A stretch of 57,127 nt of DNA from Priapulus caudatus (taxonomy: Eukaryota; Priapulida; Priapulimorpha; Priapulimorphida; Priapulidae): contig NW_014577062.1 of assembly GCF_000485595.1 (NCBI RefSeq), positions 887,949-945,075 of the forward strand. Direction: 5' to 3'. Within the stretch, counting starts at the first letter, position 1. The number at the start of each line of letters is the position of its first letter. Under the pieces are notes generated by a model, which had not been told where the DNA came from, did no database searches, and saw nothing but the letters and a program-made list of their open reading frames with translations. Positions 50,401 through 57,127 of the stretch are shown here, in pieces. A program made the position numbers and the translations under genes.

Positions 50401-53400
50401 CCAAATGTTGACGGACGAACGGACGAACGGACGACGACCCATGGCAATAGCTCAGCTTGACGATGTCAAGGTGAGCTAAAAACACATGGCATAAACAGTG
50501 CAGTGTGTCTACATACATGCATGTGTGCGTATATGCATATGTGAATTGTTTCTCGGCAAAACCCTACTTGACAGCAATGACAATAACTCTGTGCTTTGTA
50601 AATCGTATATATCAGTATGATGATTTGTAAATTTGTCAGTACGACACGTTCACCAAACATATTTCTTATAGACTACTACAACCAATAACTAATGGCAACA
50701 ATGCTCAGATGTTGAATTGCAGCATATGGCATACCTGCAAGGCTCAACTTCACACCAATCTTTTTCACGTAGAGTCTCCATTCCCCACGGCTCCACGGTG
50801 CCATCACTCTGAATTTTCGGCAGCAGGCACTCGTAATTGCTCGGAGGGACAATTTCTGGGAAGTTACTAAGAATCGGAAGCCAATGAGGCAGAAGATCGT
50901 CTCCGTGATGCATGAGAAGTGTCTCCACAGAGTGCACACGACCACACTGGAAATGATAAAATATTTCCACACACCGTACCATTTTACCAAATGACTTCTT
51001 AAACATTTCTTGTGCCATACTAGCCATGCCTAGGGAAATCAATTTATGGGTTTAAGAGATTCTACATAATTGGTAAAATAATAACACCTGTTGAATATAT
51101 AACACTTATAATAGTAATATACCTTTTAAACAAAAGGTTTGATTAGCACAACCTTAACACTACCATCAAACGTCTTACTGCTGTTATATTCAAGGACCTA
51201 CTACCTAATGTCTACTGCTCACTAACTCTGTATTACTATACATATGATATCATTAAACTGAAGCCTGTAACCTGAGCATATCCCACAGCCAGCTCAACAA
51301 TATTCTTCTCTCTCAGCTCCTTGAACTCCTTGTAGTCGAAATGCTCATCGGCAACACTGGCGCCACCTAGTAGAATCTCATACGTCGTCAATCTGTCGAG
51401 GTAACGGAGCAGCTTCTGCCGTGACTGACACAGCTGTATCTGCTGCAGAGTCAACCTGAGAGAAAGAATGCACACAGGCGTGAACGAAGTCATAGCCACG
51501 GCAGTCACTAATTAGTATCTCAAGTTGTGTTTTTTCTTGTAAAATAGAATTAAGCCAGACACACGAGTGAAGGCTAAAGCCTGAAATAGAACAACTACAA
51601 GAATGAGAGAAGAAAGGGTAGTTGGAGCTCCAAGAAGATGATTCTATTAATGTGACTATGAAGAAGCTACAAAGAACGGCACAAGATGACATAAAATGCA
51701 CATGCCAAGGCAAAACCAACCAAACTCCTCTAGAATTCACAAACTGGCATGCATGGCACTAAAATACTAGATAGCACTTATCAAATTTTGTGACATATTT
51801 AAAAATTACCTGTCAAAATTCACTTTTGATAACAAGTTTTTTCTCTTCGCTTGCCTACGCTCTTCGATCACTTTTGCATCATCTTCATCGTATGGATCCA
51901 GATCTTCATAATACTCATCAGTGGTTGAAATGAATCTGAAATTATAGAATAATCAAATCCATATCATACTATATGCAAAAAAAATTAAACCATCCACATA
52001 TTTAAGCAAGAAACAGTGGCCATATTGTAAGTAGTGTGTATAATTGAATGACAACCACCTTCCATAGTCTTTACCACACCCAATAGATATGAGTGCTTCA
52101 AGATCTGTACCACGAAGACCGTGCATGAGAAGCTCTCTAGCTGCGTCCACATCGTCTGGAACCCTTTCTAGACACTCGTGTAACACCCACGACTGCTTGC
52201 TGATCTTCGTCTGTAAACAGAATTAAACACTGTGTGCACTGCACATGCTAAAACTGCATCTACCTACAATTATATTGTATAATCAGTGAGACACGGTAGG
52301 AGAAGCTCATAGGAGACGCTGACTGACCAGGTAGTCTTGTATTGCTGCAAGGGATGCATTTGATTTTCTCCACTGACATTGGTAGACTAGATCACAGTCC
52401 ATGCCATAGGCTTTGGCAAGTGCTAAGGCTTCCCCATATTCTTCATCATCTATCTGCAAATATTAAACAAAAGCACAAGGTGTATTACGACTAGAAACAA
52501 TTACCTGACCAATACAAAACACATATATATGTTTGCACATTGTCAGCTCTAGTATGTTTGATATCAGTTACTCAATATAGCAACCAATTCAGTGTTTCTC
52601 GTAAAGACTAATGTCATTCTCTTAACCTTGTGAAACAAAACATGGCAAAATAATCACCTTTCTAGCATATAGCTCTTCTGGAGTTGTAGATTTGAGGCAC
52701 ATCAGGCGATATGTTCTGTTCATTAGCCTAGCAGAAGAAATTGACATTTAACTGTAACAGTATTCATGTTATTTCATGCACTGCACCAACGCACCATCTA
52801 TTATAATTTAATGGTATTCGACAAGTCTTGATTGTAGTTAATGTGTTTTATTTAGCACGAACGAAGTTACAACGTTGACATGGGCGCTGCCATGTTGAAT
52901 TCCAATACTCGCGTACGGCGCTTATAATAGATGGCGCGTTGGTGCAGTGCATGAAATAACATGAATACTGTTACAGTAACAAGTAGGCAACATGTTAGAG
53001 CGCCAAGCCCAAACACACTCAAGCCGTTAAAAAAACAGAGAACATTAACATGAACCTAAACTTCAATTTGATCACACCGCACCTCACACAAAGATACACA
53101 CGTGCTCTTACTTGGGACGCTTGCGTGGTGGTCGAAAAGACTCCATATCTGTAACGGCATAAAGCGCATGCTTCATGCAACTAGTAGTCCGCCTCACAAT
53201 GCCTATGCTATCTTCATCTTCCTCCTCTTCCTCAACATCTATGAATGGTTCATGATGCTCCATGAACTGGCCATCACCAGACACCAGTCTGCGCTTTTTC
53301 GGTGCAACTGTATTCTCACACTGTTGGAGAAGCAAACAGCAATGATGTAAATGAACGCAGTAAATATTAAGTAACAATATAACTAAGCTGCTGCAACATG

Positions 53401-56400
53401 TGTTACAACTGCTGCTGTTGCCAGTGCCACTACATTGACTACAATGACCATTTTTGGCTGCCTCAAAATAGTTATGACCATTCTAAACATTTTTAGTTTG
53501 ATCCCCACTTTAGGATTGTATCTACATGTGGGTATAAGCCTTGTAGTCAAGCATACCATGCACACACACACATGCGCGCAACCGAAATAAAATCTGGTCG
53601 TAAAATATTCTGTGATAGGCTTACCTCCAGGGTAAGCAAGGCTCCGTCACAGACATGGGAGAGTTGGGGAGATGAATTGAACCACTCGCAGGACTGCCCC
53701 AATAGATTATGTAGAGTCTTGCGAGAGGAAACGGTAACCGATCCAGAGAGTCTTGCGAGAATCACAGCCTGCAATTGTGAAATGTTTGTAGAGAATGCGG
53801 AATGCCAGGTTTTATAACACTCTCATCTTACGTTGCAAAATCAGCACGTTGCTTTTGTTCCAAATACACAAAGCTTACTGACCTCTTCAGACCACCAACT
53901 GACATCCACAGGCAGGTTTATATTTTGATCTTCTTTTGGTGTTTTCTTCGTGGCCTTGTTGTACAAACCGATGCTTAGTGGCCTCTCTTCATCATAGCCT
54001 GGCTGCAAGTAAATTGTAAGGAAGTTACAGGATATTCCAAAAAATCCTCTCTAGTAAAACACCCACATATGGATTTCAGACACAATGAGATTGATAAGGC
54101 AAGTTGAGATGGCGGATGGGGAAAATTGCATTCATCTGGAAGTTAGTTTCCATACCTGATCCTCCAAACTCCAACTTTTATCCAGTCTGAGCGATGGAAC
54201 CTGCCAAATGGAGAGCATTCCAGACCGGTGTACTGTAGCTAAGCGATAGCACTCCGGGGACAATAACATGCGATACACAAAATCTGGTTCCGTCTGGCGA
54301 ATGAAAAATCTCATGTCCGTGATTCGCCTCAGAAAACCTTTACCTTGCCGAACCTGGAGATGAATATACACCAACAAATAACACCGCAGTAGTACAATCA
54401 ATCAACTAAGCTTTAACCTAATTTGATCTTTACAACTCTAGACAATGAATATAGATGATTAGCAAACATGTATGGCATCATACCGTTTCAACATCCTCAG
54501 ACAGCTGTGTCACTTGCTTGTAATGTGGATAGTCAGCCAGCACTCTCCATGCAGTGATGCCTTTGCTCATTGCCTCAGACAAACCTATGTGATGATAACT
54601 AGAGTACAGGATTTTGCCATATACCAGTTGATGCAGATAGGTGATTCTTGTGAAACAGAACTGCATGCCATAATGCTCGCATGATCTAATTTTATATTTG
54701 AGATTTCCTAATGAACCCATTTGCTTATTGACCAAAATATTTTACAGTATTTGATAAGCATCACAAGTGCAGCATCAGAAATTTATGAAATGATTGAAAG
54801 CGTGACGGTTTCTTATTGGGAGTGAGTGAACACTTTGTCACATTTTTTGATGCAACAGGTTAATCAAAATTAATTCATGTGTTATGTGTTTAATCTCATA
54901 AGTGTCACTAACCATCAACACCGGCATTGTCCTGACAGCAACCACCAACAATGAGCAATCTGTGCTGCTTGTCATAGCACACAGCTCCAACACCTTGTGG
55001 GTACGTGTCTTTGAAGCTGAAGGAGTGATGTTGCTGATAACCCTCCTCTCCAGTCCTGACAACATTCCAATAATGCTAAATTATTATTGTTTGTTTTCTC
55101 AAGTTTTTGCATCAAATGTAATATATTGATATTGGAAATACATTAACAGTTGTTTTATGAACAGTGTAAGACTTAAAATACCATGTAATGAAAGGGTCAA
55201 TGACACTGTAGCTCACCACAAAAAAGGACACAAATGAGTGAGTGAGAAGAAGTCAGTTTTAATTGAGCAACCATCGACGTACATTATAGAAACGAAGAGT
55301 ATATATGGGAGAACTCCCATTATATACGCTTGATAATTATGTGTAATTTTTTATGTGAAAATTATAAACAATATTATATATATTATAAATCATTTATAAA
55401 CCAAAATGAATCAATTTGTGACGGTAGATGGCGCTACACCCGCTTTGATGTTTCTTAGCATAAATCATTATATCATAATAATAATAATATAATAATAATA
55501 GTATAAATCATAATATGTTCATAGCAGGGATTTTTCATTAAAGATATTGTCAATGAAATCTTGTAAAACGAACCAGACGAATCAAATGCTTTCACTCATG
55601 CAACCTTTCAAGGACAATGAATGACTACATTGCCTTCACTTCCACCTTACCTGATATAGTAGCTGGTAAGTTGACCATTGTAGCTAATAAACAGCAACTC
55701 AGCCGCCCACTTGGCATCTCTCTCACGTTCGAGAAATATTAGCTCAGCTGCTGCCTCGCTGCAATCTACAATTCCAGCTGCTGCTGCTCCTGCATTCTGT
55801 AATGCACAACAAATGAAAACGTGTTACACCTTTCAGGATTTTGAGACGATAGTCGTTCCGACTGTACACTTCTTGGTTTTGCATGAATCAGAGTGCCTCC
55901 TAACAAACTATCATATAAATCCTATCATTGACTATAACCTGTATACTCCTGCCCATCCATCAAATATGCATAAATAGGTAAAGACAAGGAAACTCCCAAA
56001 ATTTCTTTTTAGAGACATGTCCGTTCTATACAGGTAATTTCACTGCAGAAATACCTGCAGAAAAATGCCATCCATACTTTATACACACGTGTCCTTCCTA
56101 TAGGGTTGTTCTCAAACAAGTTTGAAGAAGCACCTTATTTATTAAACACTTCCTACCCAACCTCAATTTATTAAAATAATAAAACGTTGCACATTTTTCT
56201 TATACTGTATAAATGAGCTATACCTGTGAAATGGAACATATCCTTGTTCCAATTATATCAAAAACTCTCACTCCACCACTACTGTCTCCATATGCCAACA
56301 ATGAGCTATCAGAGTTCCACACCATTTGTCGCCATTGGGGTTGTGGATCTACTGGGACTGAAAAAAACAATATATTCTATTATTTGCTTATGGATTGACA

Positions 56401-56668
56401 ATTGCCATAAATGTATGCAAACTGAAATTTTAATTTAAACACAAACATTTCATATATTGAATCCTTACATTACTAAAATAATTTTCACCAGGTACCTTGC
56501 CATTTTCTTAGCATGTTTGCAAAATCATCCTTGGATGAACGAATCTCGATACAGTTTTCTTGCAATATTGCTGTGAGTTTCCCATCTCCAGAAACAGCAA
56601 ATTTCCAATGCAATCGACTGTTGATTAACTCAGCCAAACCTGACGGACGACTCCATCCAATAGCTGAC
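36645..56668 (-). CDS. NBAS: NBAS (neuroblastoma-amplified sequence), Sec39-family NRZ tether subunit, 5' exon(s) off the right edge
   Basis: NBAS binds ZW10 and RINT1 in the NRZ complex with syntaxin-18 SNAREs for Golgi-to-ER transport at the ER, and also functions in NMD (known). Thirty-seven phase-consistent exons give about 2,309 codons in one open frame, ending CGC TGA at 36645. Human NBAS is 2,371 residues, so only about 75 N-terminal residues are missing. Domain order matches the family: N-terminal beta-propeller (exons to about 53625), Sec39 region (about 52210 to 44069), and a long alpha-solenoid C-terminus. Exon coordinates are given in the four block entries. Introns carry four of the five copies of the GGTGAGCTA repeat family, all antisense to the gene. 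Confidence 0.97.
37380..37424. repeat. TA microsatellite in an NBAS intron
   Basis: About 20 TA units between exons 37149-37274 and 37648-37777. Confidence 0.95.
41760..47531 (-). CDS. NBAS: NBAS block 3: Sec39 domain and middle solenoid
   Basis: Exons 47358-47531, 47034-47204, 45811-45952, 45310-45524, 44069-44812, 42710-43003, 42237-42449, 41760-41921. Diagnostic stretches: LGLECLYMCERSDQL, HGLPTPLHFIRQTES, ERVENIRLAGDMME, SAQEYFNSAANLMDGSMELA, RRCLQLITDTPAAVQTELDL, QQGCHPFYSSVMP, LGLAYLLVLAQ and QCFEKLPSKVLPLQLASYYY, each with a close human NBAS counterpart. The 744-nt exon 44069-44812 is the largest and strikingly GC-rich. Introns 43004-44068 and 45953-47033 each hold one GGTGAGCTA-family element; the second ends only about 24 bp from the donor-side edge of exon 47034-47204. 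Confidence 0.95.
43197..44056 (+). mobile_element. GGTGAGCTA-family element, copy 2 (NBAS intron)
   Basis: Same start (AATGAAAGTGTCAATGACAC) and end (GATGTCAAGGCGAGCTAAAA, one change in the terminal word). The interior is diverged from copy 1 in places, for example near 43560-43720. It ends about 12 bp from exon 44069-44812. Confidence 0.85.
46235..47010 (+). mobile_element. GGTGAGCTA-family element, copy 3 (NBAS intron)
   Basis: Starts CAATGAAAGTGTCAACGACA and ends in the longest GGAC run of the family (about 46908-46950), then GATGTCAAAGTGAGCTAAAA. It ends about 24 bp from exon 47034-47204. Confidence 0.85.
47926..53320 (-). CDS. NBAS: NBAS block 2: linker and start of the Sec39 domain
   Basis: Exons 53112-53320, 52658-52727, 52328-52453, 52059-52210, 51810-51935, 51272-51455, 50735-50946, 48347-48566 (or 48347-48563), 47926-48060. 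Diagnostic stretches: ESFRPPRKRPK, KSTTPEELYARK, GMDCDLVYQCQWRKS, SWVLHECLERVPDDVDAA, LRGTDLEALISIG, QKLLRYLDRLTTYE, MHHGDDLLPHWLPILSNFPE and EKDWCE. They match human TTPEELYQRK, QRQWRKS, SWVLHECLERVPENVDAA, KGTDLEALLAIG, RKLLTYLDRLATYE and YHGSDLLPHRLAILSNFPE. A long acidic run lies in exon 53112-53320. The acceptor of exon 48347-48566 is a tandem NAGNAG. Confidence 0.95.
48853..49402. mobile_element. Insert with 8-bp target duplication TATATCAT
   Basis: TATATCAT occurs at 48845-48852 and again at 49403-49410, and the intact site is seen in copy 5. The ends are only weakly inverted. The 550-bp insert contains no recognisable gene. Confidence 0.75.
49438..50034. mobile_element. TTAA-flanked insert (ends AGGG / CCCT)
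   Basis: TTAA at 49434-49437 and 50035-50038 bounds 597 bp; the uninterrupted CATTAAAGATATTG site is present in the other copies. Subterminal CTCTAGGTTCTAGAG and TCCTAGAG words are loosely inverted. Confidence 0.78.
52750..52977. mobile_element. Foldback element in an NBAS intron
   Basis: Arms of about 56 bp (from ACTGTAACAGTATTCATG at the left to CATGAATACTGTTACAGT at the right) are almost perfectly inverted around a roughly 115-bp loop. The left arm begins about 22 bp from the acceptor of exon 52658-52727. Confidence 0.88.
53625..56668 (-). CDS. NBAS: NBAS block 1: N-terminal beta-propeller exons
   Basis: Exons 56496-56668, 56224-56357, 55651-55796, 54913-55055, 54484-54584, 54156-54353, 53883-54002, 53625-53768. 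Diagnostic stretches: ENCIEIRSSKDDFANM, DPQPQWRQMVWNSDSSLLAY, RLLIVGGC, GITAWRVLADYPHYKQVT, HRSGMLSIWQVPSL, PGYDEERPLS, DVSWWSEEAVILARLSGSV and TLHNLLGQSCEWF. These correspond in order to human NBAS WD-like repeats, for example QCVEIRSAKDDF, PQWRRVAWSYDCTLLAYA, LSAWRVLSGSPYYKQVT and FSGKLSIWAIPSL. The first exon begins with one base completing a codon from an exon beyond the window. Confidence 0.94.
55187..55580 (+). mobile_element. GGTGAGCTA-family element, copy 5, truncated
   Basis: Starts AATGAAAGGGTCAATGACAC and follows copy 4 through CGAACCAGACGA, where homology stops at 55580. The GGAC run and right end are missing. NBAS intron between exons 54913-55055 and 55651-55796. Confidence 0.85.
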
Positions 56669-56810
56669 CTACATGGGGGTGAAGAATTGTACGTTTACAA
56701 ACAATCATGCCTATTTCAACCACAACCATGTTAATTAAATCTTGAAATGGTTTGATTTTACTTCACCAAAGTTTTGACAAGTGGGAAAATTCAATTAATT
56801 ACTAATCTTG

Positions 56811-57127
56811 CGGACCTCCTAAACCGCAAAATGACGTGAAATGCCGCGAAATGACGGCCTCCTAAACCGCGAAAAGGCGCGAAATGACTCAAAATCATCA
56901 TACATAAAATTAAATTAAAGTTAAGTTGTTATTAAATTATTTGAAATTAAATGAAAATGCTAATTAATTTTAAATTAATTACTTAAAAAACGCGATATGT
57001 CGCCAAATGTCGCGAAATGACACAAAATGACGGCCTAAACCGCGAAATGTAATAAAGTCTGTAGCAATTTATATTCTTATAACACACACGCACACGCATA
57101 CGCACAAACACACACACACACACACAC
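56811..57127. repeat. CCTCCTAAACCGCG-type element and CA microsatellite
   Basis: Repeated CCTCCTAAACCGC and CGCGAAATGAC words on both sides of an AT-rich core (to about 57055), related to 13543-13769. A CA run reaches the window edge. Confidence 0.7.

Larger units (their letters stand above)
48579..50482 (+). mobile_element. GGTGAGCTA-family element, copy 4, carrying two nested insertions
   Basis: Family ends are intact, but the body is split by inserts at 48853-49402 and 49438-50034. The left end lies about 12 bp from the acceptor of NBAS exon 48347-48566, so the pyrimidine stretch of that 3' splice site overlaps or abuts the element. Confidence 0.85.

Overview
The window is intron-dense animal nuclear DNA, best explained as a chromosomal segment of an invertebrate. 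The reasons are four conserved metazoan genes broken into dozens of small GT-AG exons, short AT-rich introns, many small inverted-repeat transposons, microsatellites and interstitial TTAGGG-type repeats. I cannot name the species. Two 10-N gaps (14354-14363 and 29717-29726) and indel-ridden tandem arrays mark it as a draft scaffold. Nothing bacterial, no tRNA, no rRNA and no CRISPR array was seen. Exons below were placed by hand from splice sites, reading-frame phase and remembered vertebrate orthologue sequence; no alignment was run.

Layout. (1) 1846-13107, minus strand: UBE4B (Ufd2-type E4 ubiquitin ligase), 19 exons from the start codon to the middle of the core; the U-box end lies off the left edge, beyond a satellite array (331-1831). 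(2) 13871-18847, plus strand: M6PR, the cation-dependent mannose-6-phosphate receptor, complete in 6 exons and 271 codons. UBE4B and M6PR are divergent, with 763 bp between start codons holding a perfect CRE palindrome. (3) 20765-35045, minus strand: SMG8, complete in 19 exons, about 873 codons. Its first exon, separated by a 4.7-kb repeat-filled intron, starts inside a YY1-type motif. (4) 36645-56668, minus strand: NBAS, 37 exons and about 2,309 codons, lacking only its most N-terminal exon(s) beyond the right edge. M6PR and SMG8 converge; SMG8 and NBAS lie in tandem.

How the genes relate. UBE4B extends ubiquitin chains, M6PR sorts lysosomal hydrolases, SMG8 restrains the SMG1 kinase of nonsense-mediated decay (NMD), and NBAS is the Sec39-type subunit of the NRZ tether that also acts in NMD. 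SMG8 and NBAS, two NMD factors, sit next to each other, and the 1.6 kb between them carries five long hairpins, one enclosing telomere-like repeats.

Non-coding content. Introns are loaded with short inverted-repeat elements: hAT-like (CAG...CTG ends), TTAA-flanked, and foldback. One family (five copies at 26.3, 43.2, 46.2, 48.6 and 55.2 kb) always lies antisense to its host gene and has ends TAGCTCACC/GGTGAGCTA, which resemble a splice acceptor and donor on either strand. Two genes, UBE4B and M6PR, show small tandem duplications of a 3' splice site that create decoy acceptors followed by early stops. SMG8 has a probable GC-AG intron and NBAS a NAGNAG acceptor.
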